From Flavobacteriaceae bacterium (lineage in GTDB: Bacteria > Bacteroidota > Bacteroidia > Flavobacteriales > Flavobacteriaceae), in assembly GCA_024743095.1 (NCBI GenBank), contig JANSXF010000030.1, positions 1-46,127 of the forward strand: DNA of 46,127 nt, written 5' to 3'. The first letter of the stretch is position 1; the number at the start of each line of letters is the position of its first letter. Made by a program: the position numbers and the translations under genes. A model generated the notes under the pieces. That model had not been told where the DNA came from. It saw nothing but the letters and a program-made list of their open reading frames with translations, and made no database searches. Of the stretch, positions 36,359 through 45,783 are shown piece by piece.

Positions 36359-37285
36359 CTACATGGTTTTATAAGTGATTTTGGAACCGATGAGCAGTTC
36401 CAGGCTTTTTATGGTCTCATCCAGAGTAGGGTCAATGAATCTTCCTGTAATGGTTTTTTGCCCATCATTTTTTTTGATTTCAAGTTTCACATTGAACCAG
36501 CGCTCCACGATACGTTGGGTCTCTTTTATGGAATGATCGTTCAGCTCGATAATGTTGTCCATCCAAGAGATATCCCTATCCGTTCTATGTTCCGAAGTCT
36601 TGAATCCTTTTGATTTTTTATCATAGCTTATCTGCTCGTTTGGTTTTAGCACCGCTACTATCTTATCCTGTTTGCTAACTTGGATGGACCCAGTGGCCAG
36701 ACTGATTTTTAGCTCAGGGGTGTCGGCGTATGCCTTGATATTGAAGGATGTGCCCAAAACCTTTGTTTTAAGTTCCGAGCTACTGACCCAGAACGGTTTC
36801 TTCGGATTGTGAGTGACTTCAAAGAAGACTTCTCCGGTCATTTCTACATGTCTTATATCGTCGGCAAATGTTTTAGGATAGGTAATGCTGCTTCCGGCAT
36901 TCAAGGTAACCAACGAACTATCGGGCAATACCACTTTTCTTACTTCCCCCATGGGAGATGTTACTGTGATCAGTTCTATGTTCTCTTGAGTTGGCCAAAA
37001 TCGGGTTGAAACACCTAACACCAATAATATGCTAATGGCCGCTGCAGCGCCAAGCATGAGATGTCGACTTCGTTTTTTGCTGTCTATTCGCTCTAATCTT
37101 AGAACACGGTTTAAAATGCCATGGTATAATATCTTCCTTGTTTTCTCCTCTTCTTTAAGTGGTGCGATTTGATTGCCATACAACTCATAAAAACTCTCAA
37201 GCTCAGTTTTTTCATTTGCGGTAATACTGTTGTCAAGTTGTTTTTCAACGAGTTCCTGAAATCGTTCCCGGTCTTGTAGGGCCAT
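36359..37285 (-). CDS. FecR-type anti-sigma factor, locus A
   Basis: The 308-residue protein has a cytoplasmic N-terminal segment (about 1-85), one membrane helix (MLGAAAAISILLVLGVSTRFW), the periplasmic FecR domain (SPMGEVRKVVLPDSSLVTLN, FEVTHNPKKPFWV, VLGTSFNIKAY) and a C-terminal STN-like domain ending TIKSLELLIGSKITYKTM. It should hold the sigma factor at 30293-30820 and release it when the STN domain of SusC signals. It is the first gene of locus A; susC follows after 116 nt. Confidence 0.93.
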   Translation of the reverse strand: MALQDRERFQELVEKQLDNSITANEKTELESFYELYGNQIAPLKEEEKTRKILYHGILNRVLRLERIDSKKRSRHLMLGAAAAISILLVLGVSTRFWPTQENIELITVTSPMGEVRKVVLPDSSLVTLNAGSSITYPKTFADDIRHVEMTGEVFFEVTHNPKKPFWVSSSELKTKVLGTSFNIKAYADTPELKISLATGSIQVSKQDKIVAVLKPNEQISYDKKSKGFKTSEHRTDRDISWMDNIIELNDHSIKETQRIVERWFNVKLEIKKNDGQKTITGRFIDPTLDETIKSLELLIGSKITYKTM

Positions 37286-37310
37286 TGTTTAGGGTCTTTG
37301 GGATCAAGTC

Positions 37311-37349
37311 AAAAAAAATGGCCTTTCCACGTAGTGGATAAGGCCATTT
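37311..37349 (-). terminator. intrinsic terminator of the phosphoesterase gene
   Basis: AAATGGCCTTTCCAC (37316-37330), loop GTA and GTGGATAAGGCCATTT (37334-37349) form a long stem with one bulged base. On the minus strand it is followed by eight T. It separates the phosphoesterase gene from fecR of locus A. Confidence 0.82.
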
Positions 37350-37421
37350 ACAGGCATTGTTAACGTTTATTTTATACACCTACATCTTGCTTAACAATAG
37401 GCTAACAACTTGATGGGTTGT

Positions 37422-38873
37422 TTACGGTTGATCAAGGGCTACCGTTTTTACATAAACATTGTCAAAATTATCGGTTACCTCTATCGTAATCTGGTCTATA
37501 CCTTGACTGGGTTCAAAAAAGAACATGTGATCATTGGAAGAAGGTTCCACCCAGGGTCGGCGTTCGGGTAAAATGTTTCCTAAATGAAGGTTTGTGCTCA
37601 GGGGGTCGGTGGCCTTTGTCTTTTGTATGTGGGATTTGCGTTCACCGTTTTCGTACCAACATACGTTCCAATCCGGGTTCCAGTTCCAAATATTCAATAC
37701 ACAGGAATTGGGGAATTCCTGATGGGCTCCTTTTTGGTAAAACCTAAATTGATGTTCAATTTCGTGTCCCACTGATTTATATCGCCATGTGACCTCGCTT
37801 CCTTTCATCCGATATACTCCGTAGCCATTGGGAGTGCCGTCGCTGCAAATGGGGCCGCTCCACCAAGCTCCGCAGACAGCGCCATGTACATGTTCAAAGT
37901 GGTTTGGGGCTGGATAATTGGTGTTTTGGTGGGTATGTCCCGAAAGTATATGGACGTTGTAAGGTGCCAAAAGATGGTAGAGATGATCCTTGTTTTTTAC
38001 AGCGGAGGCTATGGGGATATGGGTACAGACCACAACGGTACGTCCAGCTTCGATATAACTAAGGTCCTGTTCCAACCACGCCAATTGATTTTCAGTGATG
38101 TATCCAATATATTCCTTTTTAAAACCAGTGAATAAAACATCGTCCAAAACCACATAATGAATCTCCCCTCTATTGAAGGAATAATATGTGGGACCGAACA
38201 ATTGGTTAAAAGTTGTGGTAGAAACTTTGTCGCTTCTTGTGCCCAAATCCATATCATGGTTGCCCACCACCTGAAAAAAAGGAACCCCTGTCTCTTGTAT
38301 GGCTTGATTGTAATCTTGAAAAAGCTCTAATCGGTCGAACACTAAATCACCGCAACCCACTCCAAAGATATTGGGGTCGGCCAAGTTCTTTATGGTTTCG
38401 AGGATGTCCGGTGTGGTGGTCTTTAAAAGTTGTTCCGCTTCATATTCATTCTGAATCTGTGGGTCAGCCAATAATAAAAGACTATGGTCGGTGTCACTGT
38501 TTTGAAGTGGTTCCAGTTGAAACAAAACTTTATTTTTTTTTGTGCCTGATATTATGGGATGGAAGAAAGAAACCGATCCATTGGGCAATTGCCTCATTTT
38601 ATACCCAGAAGGGATGCTCATAAAAACAAAAGGCTGTTGGTCGGTACTCCAAAAGTTAAAGTTTCCATTCTTATCGGTAAGGGTTGTGCTGGTGCCATCT
38701 GACACTATCACATTGGGGATTCCCTTGCCTTTAGTTGCGACCTTGCCTTCTATTTTGATAGGTTTTTTTCGTTCAACTATACTGTTCCAGCTTAAAACTG
38801 GGGATATGTTCAAAAGGGTTAAAGCTCCTGTGGCATATCCCATTTTTTTTACGAACGCTCTTCGGTTTTCCAT
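37422..38873 (-). CDS. Tat-exported calcineurin-like metallophosphoesterase
   Basis: The 483-residue protein starts with a twin-arginine signal (NRRAFVKKMGYATGALTLL). It then has an N-terminal beta domain (about 35-115, KIEGKVATKGKGIPNVIVSD), a calcineurin-like catalytic domain (about 120-335) and a C-terminal beta domain. Metal-binding motifs are LLADPQI, GVGCGDLVFD, VVGNHDMD, VVCTHIPIA and ILSGHTHQN, the complete set for a dinuclear metallophosphoesterase. It acts in the periplasm on an unknown phosphoester. It is transcribed toward locus A but closed by its own terminator and is divergent from the locus B sigma gene, so it may belong to neither locus. Confidence 0.88.
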   Translation of the reverse strand: MENRRAFVKKMGYATGALTLLNISPVLSWNSIVERKKPIKIEGKVATKGKGIPNVIVSDGTSTTLTDKNGNFNFWSTDQQPFVFMSIPSGYKMRQLPNGSVSFFHPIISGTKKNKVLFQLEPLQNSDTDHSLLLLADPQIQNEYEAEQLLKTTTPDILETIKNLADPNIFGVGCGDLVFDRLELFQDYNQAIQETGVPFFQVVGNHDMDLGTRSDKVSTTTFNQLFGPTYYSFNRGEIHYVVLDDVLFTGFKKEYIGYITENQLAWLEQDLSYIEAGRTVVVCTHIPIASAVKNKDHLYHLLAPYNVHILSGHTHQNTNYPAPNHFEHVHGAVCGAWWSGPICSDGTPNGYGVYRMKGSEVTWRYKSVGHEIEHQFRFYQKGAHQEFPNSCVLNIWNWNPDWNVCWYENGERKSHIQKTKATDPLSTNLHLGNILPERRPWVEPSSNDHMFFFEPSQGIDQITIEVTDNFDNVYVKTVALDQP

Positions 38874-39051
38874 AACTTGGTTTAAGGTTTATATACTAGG
38901 TGTCAAAAAACTAGGGCTTTACACGTAGTCCTATATTGTTAAGAAAACGTTTTGTTATTTTTAAAAACTAACTGATAAACGGAAAGATAAAAATTTGTCG
39001 TTAATTCGAAATTTGTAAATTGCAGTTGTAAAATGTTTGCATTTACCAAAA

Positions 39052-39633
39052 ATGAAGCCAGAATATTTGCATAACCTCAAAATCGATCCTCTTTCAGAAA
39101 ATGCTTTGGAGGATGATTTTAGCATTATATACGAATTCTATAGGCCTAAACTTGTTGTGATTGTGAACAGCTATATTCCCTCTCAAGAAGATGCGGAAGA
39201 AATCATCCATGATGTCTTTATCAAATTATGGGAAAAATGGGAAACCTTACAGATAACCTCAAATTTTACGGGTTACATATACAGTATGACCCGAAATGCA
39301 TGTTTGGATTACTTGCGCGCCCAAAAAAACAAGCTCACCAAAGAAATGTCTCTGGAACAACAAGAGTTTTGGTTGAACCATGGGGCCTTGGCGGATGATA
39401 TGGCCTCATCCATTTTGGCAAAAGAGCTCCAATCCTTGGTTGATGAAGCCATAGAACAACTGCCCGAAAAGTGCAAAAAAGTGTTCAAAAAAAGTAGAAT
39501 GGAGGGATTGTGCCATAAAGAAATATCCAAAGAATTGGAAATTTCCCCAAAAACTGTCGAAAACCATATGAGCCGGGCTTTGCGACAACTTCGGATGGCA
39601 TTGAGCGAGTATCTGCCCTCCCTATTTTTATAA
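39052..39633 (+). CDS. FecI-type ECF sigma factor, locus B
   Basis: ATG 39052 is chosen over a TTG five codons earlier and gives 193 residues. Region 2 spans about 25-95 (FSIIYEFYRPKLVVIVN, DAEEIIHDVFIKLWEKW, GYIYSMTRNACLDYLR) and region 4 about 130-185 (QLPEKCKKVFKKSRM, GLCHKEISKELEIS, KTVENHMSRALRQL). It should transcribe the SusCD genes of locus B in response to signalling through SusC and FecR. FecR follows after 74 nt. Confidence 0.93.
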   Translation: MKPEYLHNLKIDPLSENALEDDFSIIYEFYRPKLVVIVNSYIPSQEDAEEIIHDVFIKLWEKWETLQITSNFTGYIYSMTRNACLDYLRAQKNKLTKEMSLEQQEFWLNHGALADDMASSILAKELQSLVDEAIEQLPEKCKKVFKKSRMEGLCHKEISKELEISPKTVENHMSRALRQLRMALSEYLPSLFL

Positions 39634-39707
39634 ATTTTCACTTTCAGACTAGGGGCTGTTACTTCTTTTTACGTCCTGCTATTGAATACTGTTCCTATTA
39701 AATTAAG

Positions 39708-40652
39708 ATGAACAACAAGGATATACATGCATTGGTAGAAGGTCGGCTATCGGATGAGAAAAAAGCTGAAGTTGTAAAGTGGTTGCTTAAGAACCCTAAG
39801 GAACAACGGCGTTATCATATTCTAAAAGCAAAGCATGTTGCCAAATTGCTAAGAGAAAATGGTGGAGAGAGTACGGGAAACCCCAAAAGAACTTTTGCCA
39901 ATTGGTACAAGTATGCTGGGTATGCCGCTTGTGCCATAGTTATGCTGGCACTGGCCTATACCTTGGTTTCCCCAAAAGAACAATTGGAAGGGGAAACTTC
40001 ACAGATTTCTTTGGTGACCACCTCCATTGGAGAGAACAAGACCATTACTTTGTCCGATGGGACTAAAGTAACGCTCAATGCGAATACAACATTTTCTTAT
40101 CCCGAAGAATTTTCAGGAGACTCAAGGGAGGTCAGTTTAAAGGGTGAAGCTTTTTTTGATGTGGTCCATAATCCGGAAAAACCTTTTAAGGTGGCTACCG
40201 GCAATGGGATGAACATTCAGGTATTAGGAACTGTTTTCAATGTAAAATCCTATCCAGAAGATCAAAATGTGGAAACTACGTTGGTTTCTGGAAAGGTAAA
40301 AGTAGTGGAGGAGCAAAATCAAAAGACCGTAGTATTGGCCCCATCCCAGAGGGCTACTTATGTCAAGGATGCCGACAAACTTATCGTGGACAATGTGCAG
40401 ACCAAAAAATTTACGGCATGGCGTCAAGGCAAACTTATTTATGACGAAACGCCCATAAGACAGGTAATAAGCGATTTAAAAAGAAAATACAAGGTTGACA
40501 TCTCCGTGGAATCCCCTGGAATAATGGATTACAAATACACTGGGGAGTTCGACAATCTTGGTATTGAACAGATTCTGGACCTTTTTGAGGTGTCATCACC
40601 TATACTCTATAGAATGCACAATAACCAAATAACACTATTTATGAAACAATGA
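39708..40652 (+). CDS. FecR-type anti-sigma factor, locus B
   Basis: The 314-residue protein has an N-terminal cytoplasmic domain (about 1-70, ALVEGRLSDEKKAEVVKWLL), one membrane helix (YAGYAACAIVMLALAYTLV), the FecR domain (TTSIGENKTITLSDGTKVTLN, FDVVHNPEKPFKVATG, VLGTVFNVKSYPE) and a C-terminal STN-like domain ending LYRMHNNQITLFMKQ. It regulates the sigma factor encoded just upstream. susC begins 95 nt later, and the gap holds the antisense terminator. Confidence 0.94.
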   Translation: MNNKDIHALVEGRLSDEKKAEVVKWLLKNPKEQRRYHILKAKHVAKLLRENGGESTGNPKRTFANWYKYAGYAACAIVMLALAYTLVSPKEQLEGETSQISLVTTSIGENKTITLSDGTKVTLNANTTFSYPEEFSGDSREVSLKGEAFFDVVHNPEKPFKVATGNGMNIQVLGTVFNVKSYPEDQNVETTLVSGKVKVVEEQNQKTVVLAPSQRATYVKDADKLIVDNVQTKKFTAWRQGKLIYDETPIRQVISDLKRKYKVDISVESPGIMDYKYTGEFDNLGIEQILDLFEVSSPILYRMHNNQITLFMKQ

Positions 40653-40654
40653 CC

Positions 40655-40693
40655 AAAAAAGAGAGAGGAAGGTGTTCCCGCACCCTCCTCTCT
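40655..40693 (-). terminator. intrinsic terminator antisense to susC, locus B
   Basis: AGAGAGGAAGGTG (40662-40674), loop TTCCCG and CACCCTCCTCTCT (40681-40693) form a 13-position stem with one A-C mismatch. Six A precede it on the plus strand, which become a T-tract on the minus strand. In the sense direction no T-tract follows, so it should not end the fecR transcript. Confidence 0.72.
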
Positions 40694-40734
40694 GAAACTA
40701 TTTAACCACATAAAAATGTAATTAAACATCGTAA
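40655..40734 (-). ncRNA. predicted antisense RNA over the susC leader, locus B
   Basis: On the minus strand, a -7 box TAATTTTG (40748-40741) overlaps the susC start codon, and a hairpin followed by TTTTTT ends at 40655. A start about 7 nt after the box gives a transcript of about 80 nt, antisense to the susC leader. The hairpin starts 47 nt after the box, exactly as in locus A. A -33 TTTG is present (40776-40773) but 24 nt away, rather far. The sequence of the body is only loosely like that of locus A, so the shared part is the architecture. Confidence 0.5.
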
Positions 40735-40747
40735 ACTCATCAAAATT

Positions 40748-43700
40748 ATGGAAAAAAAGGAACTTTTTTTACCAAAGGTCCCAATTATTAGGATAATGAA
40801 AATCTATTTGATCTTAGTGGCACTTACTTTGGCCAAGTTATTTGCTTCTGAAGCAAATGCCCAGAGCATTTCGCTGGAGGCAAACAATGTAAGATTAAAG
40901 CGGATATTGAACGAAATCGAGCGTAAGAGCGATTACAGTTTTTTCTACAACAACAGCATTGTGGATGTCTACTCCAGAAAATCGTTGAAAGTCGAAAATA
41001 AAACATTGGATGCTGTATTGAGCGAACTCTTCTCCGAATCGGATATCGCTTTTAGCTTTGTAAGGGACCAGATCATTCTTTTTCCAAAGAACAATCCGGA
41101 GATCAAGGACAAAATAGAAAGTCTCTTAAGCAAGCACAATATAGATAAAGTGCCGACAGCCTTGAGCCCAGACAAGATCAACGAACTCATTAGAACAAAT
41201 GTACAGTTTACCGTAAACGGAAAGGTTACCGACAATGCCGGTACCCCTATTCCGGGTGTATCCATATTGGTAAAGGGTACTTCAAAAGGCACTACAACCG
41301 ACTTCGATGGAAACTACAGCATTATGGCAGATGCCGGTGATGTGCTTATGTTCAGTTACATAGGTTTTGTGACCCAAGAGATCGAGGTTTCCGGAGAACA
41401 GACCATAGATGTAACTCTTAAAGAAAATGTAGCGGCACTCGATGAAGTTGTCGTTGTTGGTTATGGTACTCAAAAGAAATCTGACCTTACGGGAGCTGTT
41501 GGAGCAGTGGACAGTGAAACACTTTTAAAGGCGCCAGTAAGCAATGCCCTTCAAGGAATGAGAGGTAAAGTGGCCGGTGTTAACGTATTCTTGAACTCAG
41601 GTTCGCCAACAGGTTCCCCAAGAATCGTGATTCGTGGCGTTGGGACCATTAATTCCTCTACAGATCCACTATATGTGGTGGATGGTGTTGTGATGGATGA
41701 CATCCAGTTCATCAACCCTAATGACATTGAACGCATGGAAGTACTGAAAGATGCTTCTTCTGCAGCTATTTACGGTGCCCGAGGAGCCAATGGTGTGGTT
41801 TTGATCACGACCAAAAGAGGATCAAAAGATGAAAAAGTAACCATAGGTTATGATGGTTTCCTGAGTGTGGGAAGCATCCGTAAAAAAATGGATTTGCTCA
41901 ACGCCGATGAGTGGTTGGAAGTTGTTCGTACAGGAATGGAGAACACACCAAAGTACCGCCCTGGCGATCCTGCTCCGGTCTTTACCGCAAACGATCCCAA
42001 TTTGTTTGATGCGCAAGGAAATCCGTTATACGATACCGATTGGCAAGATGAGGCAACCCGAACTGCTTATTCCAACAATCACCAATTATCGATTCAGCAA
42101 GGAAATGAAAAATCATCCGTTGGGGTGTTTTTGAACTATTCCCATATTGAAGGAATAATGCTGAACAACGAGTTGGATAGAATAAGTGGTAAAATCGCTT
42201 ATGATGTTACCCCAAAAGACTGGTTGAAATTAGGTGTAAACCTTCTTGTAAACGATGTTAAGGATACCGAGTTCGAAGAAGGCGGTGGTGGTCAGACACC
42301 AAGAAGGACCATGATTGAAATGCCCCCGATTTTCCCTGTAAAATTTCCTGATGGAACATGGAGCAATAGTCAGATGATCAGCGATGCATACAACCTTGAG
42401 TCCATGTCCAACCCGGTTCACGTATTGGAAACACAAGAGCGGTTCTGGGAAAGAAACCAATTATTTGGAAACTTCTACGCAAGTTTCACTATCATGCCAG
42501 GTTTGGAGTTCAGAACACAATACGGTTTCGATAAAAACATCAGAAACAAAAAGGAATACTCTCCACGGGATTTGGTAAATATTTCGGCTCCAAACGGTTA
42601 TGCCCGCATTTTTAATGAAAAAAGCACGTATTGGCAACAGGAAAATTACCTTACCTACAACAAAGAGTTCGGTGACCACAGAATCAATTCTATGTTGGGT
42701 ATCAGCTGGCAAGAGCGAGTGTATGAGTCCTCCAATATTTTCGCCCAAGGGTTTAGCGACGACTTTTTCCGTTATAACAATATAGGGTCTGCGAGCAATC
42801 CAAATGCACCGGAATCCGAAACAAACGAATGGGCGTTGAACTCTTACTTCCTTCGTGCAGGTTATACGTATAAGGATAAGTATTTGTTGACCTTGACAGG
42901 AAGGGTCGATGGTTCTTCAAGATTTGGTGAAGACAATAAATACGGTTTCTTCCCTTCCATCGGAGCAGGTTGGAATATCAGTGAAGAAGCTTTTATGGAA
43001 AATGTTACCGCAATCAACCGACTTAAGCTACGTGGTAGCTACGGTATCACGGGTAACACAGAAATTGACCCGTATAGTTCGTTGGCAACAGTTTCTTCAG
43101 GAACAGTTTTGCTTAACGGTTCAAGGGTAAGTTCCAGTTCCGTCAATCGTTTGTCCAATCCAGGGTTGGAATGGGAAAAAACCAGTCAATTCGATATAGG
43201 TTTGGATCTAGCAGCTTTTGATTACAGACTTCGTTTGGAGTTTGATTATTACGATAAGTTGACCAAGGACCTTCTATTGGACAGACCGGTTCCTTATACA
43301 ACCGGATTCACATCGGTAAGAGACAATATAGGTTCAGTTTCCAATAAAGGTATCGAGGCCATGGTCACTGCAGAAATTATCCGCAAAGCGGATTTTGGCT
43401 GGGAGACATCCTTTAATATGAACTACAACAAGAACAGGATTGAGAGCTTGGGGGAGAATGATGAGGATATAGAGCCAGGGCCATTTTGGGTATCTGGTAG
43501 CCAGACCATTCTTCGTGTAGGGGAGTCCTTAAGTTCTTTCTGGGGTTACGAGCGTTTGGGAACTTGGGGAACCGATGAGGCTGCCGAAGCTGCAGAGGTC
43601 GGAGCCGTTCCGGGTGAGGCCAAGCGAAGTGCAGAAAAGAAAATCCTAGGAAAAGGTTTGCCGGATATCACAGGTAGTTTTATCAACACCTTCAGATATA

Positions 43701-44173
43701 AGAATTTCGATTTCACCGCAGACATTCAATTTGTTGCAGGTGTAGAGATTATGCAGCAATTCTATCACTCTACTGAAGACCGTTCAGGTATTGCCAACGG
43801 ACTTGCTACAATCCTTTATGATGGTTGGACCGAGAACAATCAAAATACCCAGGTTCAGGAAATCAGGAACCAAGCTTATGCAGGGCAAAACAGTCAGGTA
43901 GATAGCAGGTGGGTGGTTGATGGTTCCTACATCAGAGGAAACCTATTCTCTTTGGGCTATAACTTCAATCAGCAGTTTTTGGATATCATGGGCTTGAACA
44001 GATTACGCGTATATGCCAGTTTGGAGAATGCTTTCGTAATCCATTCCAAAGACTTTCAAGGGTACGACCCAGAAGCTACTTCATGGGGCGGGGATCAATG
44101 GGGACAGAACATTTTCTTCTTCCAGTATCCCAAGCCAAGAACATTTACCATTGGATGTAGCCTCAAATTTTAA
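40748..44173 (+). CDS. SusC/RagA-family TonB-dependent transporter, locus B
   Basis: The 1141-residue protein is intact. After a signal region (IRIMKIYLILVALTLAKLF, cleavage near ANAQ) come an STN domain (about 40-115, signalling to FecR), a carboxypeptidase-like repeat (GVSILVKGTSKGTTTDFDGN), the LDEVVVVGYGTQKKSDLTGAV TonB-box region, the plug (VLKDASSAAIYGARGANGVVL) and the barrel, which ends correctly in an aromatic residue (TFTIGCSLKF). It imports an oligosaccharide or other nutrient across the outer membrane with the SusD protein encoded 17 nt downstream. The substrate is unknown; no glycoside hydrolase is seen in locus B within the window. Confidence 0.95.
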   Translation: MEKKELFLPKVPIIRIMKIYLILVALTLAKLFASEANAQSISLEANNVRLKRILNEIERKSDYSFFYNNSIVDVYSRKSLKVENKTLDAVLSELFSESDIAFSFVRDQIILFPKNNPEIKDKIESLLSKHNIDKVPTALSPDKINELIRTNVQFTVNGKVTDNAGTPIPGVSILVKGTSKGTTTDFDGNYSIMADAGDVLMFSYIGFVTQEIEVSGEQTIDVTLKENVAALDEVVVVGYGTQKKSDLTGAVGAVDSETLLKAPVSNALQGMRGKVAGVNVFLNSGSPTGSPRIVIRGVGTINSSTDPLYVVDGVVMDDIQFINPNDIERMEVLKDASSAAIYGARGANGVVLITTKRGSKDEKVTIGYDGFLSVGSIRKKMDLLNADEWLEVVRTGMENTPKYRPGDPAPVFTANDPNLFDAQGNPLYDTDWQDEATRTAYSNNHQLSIQQGNEKSSVGVFLNYSHIEGIMLNNELDRISGKIAYDVTPKDWLKLGVNLLVNDVKDTEFEEGGGGQTPRRTMIEMPPIFPVKFPDGTWSNSQMISDAYNLESMSNPVHVLETQERFWERNQLFGNFYASFTIMPGLEFRTQYGFDKNIRNKKEYSPRDLVNISAPNGYARIFNEKSTYWQQENYLTYNKEFGDHRINSMLGISWQERVYESSNIFAQGFSDDFFRYNNIGSASNPNAPESETNEWALNSYFLRAGYTYKDKYLLTLTGRVDGSSRFGEDNKYGFFPSIGAGWNISEEAFMENVTAINRLKLRGSYGITGNTEIDPYSSLATVSSGTVLLNGSRVSSSSVNRLSNPGLEWEKTSQFDIGLDLAAFDYRLRLEFDYYDKLTKDLLLDRPVPYTTGFTSVRDNIGSVSNKGIEAMVTAEIIRKADFGWETSFNMNYNKNRIESLGENDEDIEPGPFWVSGSQTILRVGESLSSFWGYERLGTWGTDEAAEAAEVGAVPGEAKRSAEKKILGKGLPDITGSFINTFRYKNFDFTADIQFVAGVEIMQQFYHSTEDRSGIANGLATILYDGWTENNQNTQVQEIRNQAYAGQNSQVDSRWVVDGSYIRGNLFSLGYNFNQQFLDIMGLNRLRVYASLENAFVIHSKDFQGYDPEATSWGGDQWGQNIFFFQYPKPRTFTIGCSLKF

Positions 44174-44190
44174 TACATAAAAAAGATATC

Positions 44191-45765
44191 ATGAAAATTA
44201 AATATATAGTTTTTCTAATCGGAATAATTGTATTGGGTTCCTGTTCTGACTTTTTGGAAGAGAAACCCTTGAGCGAACTGGATTCCAATCAGTTCTTCTC
44301 AGAACCAGACCAGGCCTATAGTGCGGTAAACTCACTCTATAGGACAGGTGCTCCCAACATGACCGATGGTGGGGTGTATAGTGGAACCCCCATGATGCTC
44401 GGAGGATACATGTCCGGATATTTCTTTAACGAGTATGCAGGTCAGGAACTTCATGTGAGCAATTCTCAAGAGCTTACCCTTAATGGGGATAACATTGGAG
44501 GTTACCTTCAAGATAGATGGAGGGAACTTTACTTGGGGATTTCCAGGGCTAACAATGCCATCAAGTATATTCCAGAAACACCTGGGCTGAGCGATTCAGA
44601 AAGGTCACAACTAATGGCCGAGGCTAAATTCTTTAGGGCATTTGCATACTATTTTTTAGTTAGATGGTTCGGTCCGGTACCATTGACCACAGAACCCTAT
44701 GAATCTTTGGAAAACCTGTATTTGGAAAGAAGTTCCGTAGCAGAAGTCTATACATTGATAGAACAGGATCTGACCGATGCACTAAACGGTGGATTGCCCA
44801 CAGTTAGCATGGTGGACAACGGGAAGCGTGTTACGGCCGGAGCAGTTGCCACACTATTGGCAGATGTTTACCTGACCATGAGCGGAAACCCATTGAACGC
44901 AGACCGCTATGGCGATGCAGCGACCTTGGCACAGGAAATTATCAACGGAACCTACGGTTCTTACAATTTGGTACAGCACGATGAGCTGTCTCCAGGAGTT
45001 GTGGATTTGGAAAACTCCGCCTATAACAAGATCAGAAAGTCAGATGCTTCTGCTGTGGAGCATATTTATATCAAAGAATATGATCCAGAGATAGGAACCT
45101 CGGTTTATCCAAGGTATTCTTATCCTGTGGCACTCGCTTCAGAGGTGCTTTACGATATTACCAACGGAGGGTATCTTCCCTCGGACGGATTTATGGATTT
45201 GTACGACCCAGCAACCGACCTAAGAATTCAGGAGAAACAGTATTTTCATTCCACCTTTCAAGATTCAGGAGAAGCCTTTGCGACGGCACCTTATGTATGG
45301 CACGATGATACCGCTATTTTCGAAACCGCAATGTCAGGTAAGGACTTTGCTGTGTACGGGTATGCTGATGTACTGTTGATTGCCGCGGAAGCCATTGCAA
45401 GATCTAGCGGGGTAACCCCGGATGCCATTAATTATTTGGCGCAAGTGAGAGCTAGGGCTTATTGGGAATCAGATCTTGCTACAGTTGAGGCGGATTTGTC
45501 CAGTTTGGGAACAGAGGCTTTTGTACAAGAAGTTTGGAAAGAAAGACACAAGGAATTGGTGTTCGAATTCAAAACTTGGTTCGATATTGTTCGTACAGGA
45601 CAGTTTCCTGTCGCCGATGTACCAGGGACCATCTCTTTTGTAAATGCCGTAGGCCATACCACGGAAAGGGGCAAACAAATTGAAGAAAAGCACATGTTGC
45701 TACCTTTACCTGGTCCGGAACTTCAGCGTAACCCGAGCTTGGGTACCGATAACAACGGTTATTAA
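44191..45765 (+). CDS. SusD/RagB-family nutrient-binding lipoprotein, locus B
   Basis: The 524-residue lipoprotein has signal MKIKYIVFLIGIIVLGS with Cys18 followed by SDFLEEKPLSELDS. SusD landmarks are the TPR-like helices with LGISRANNAIKYIPETPGLS, MAEAKFFRAFAYYFLVRWFG and PLTTEPYE, YGYADVLLIAAEAIARS, and the C-terminal ERHKELVFEFKTWFDIVRTG, ending LLPLPGPELQRNPSLG. It is the surface lid and binding protein for the SusC transporter upstream. A hairpin follows after about 20 nt. Confidence 0.95.
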   Translation: MKIKYIVFLIGIIVLGSCSDFLEEKPLSELDSNQFFSEPDQAYSAVNSLYRTGAPNMTDGGVYSGTPMMLGGYMSGYFFNEYAGQELHVSNSQELTLNGDNIGGYLQDRWRELYLGISRANNAIKYIPETPGLSDSERSQLMAEAKFFRAFAYYFLVRWFGPVPLTTEPYESLENLYLERSSVAEVYTLIEQDLTDALNGGLPTVSMVDNGKRVTAGAVATLLADVYLTMSGNPLNADRYGDAATLAQEIINGTYGSYNLVQHDELSPGVVDLENSAYNKIRKSDASAVEHIYIKEYDPEIGTSVYPRYSYPVALASEVLYDITNGGYLPSDGFMDLYDPATDLRIQEKQYFHSTFQDSGEAFATAPYVWHDDTAIFETAMSGKDFAVYGYADVLLIAAEAIARSSGVTPDAINYLAQVRARAYWESDLATVEADLSSLGTEAFVQEVWKERHKELVFEFKTWFDIVRTGQFPVADVPGTISFVNAVGHTTERGKQIEEKHMLLPLPGPELQRNPSLGTDNNGY

Positions 45766-45783
45766 TACATAGTATTAAAATTA

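Noticed and set aside
40662..40693. Hairpin in the fecR-susC gap of locus B as a normal terminator of fecR
   Set aside because: No T-tract follows in the sense direction; the T-tract lies on the opposite strand, which fits an antisense transcript better.
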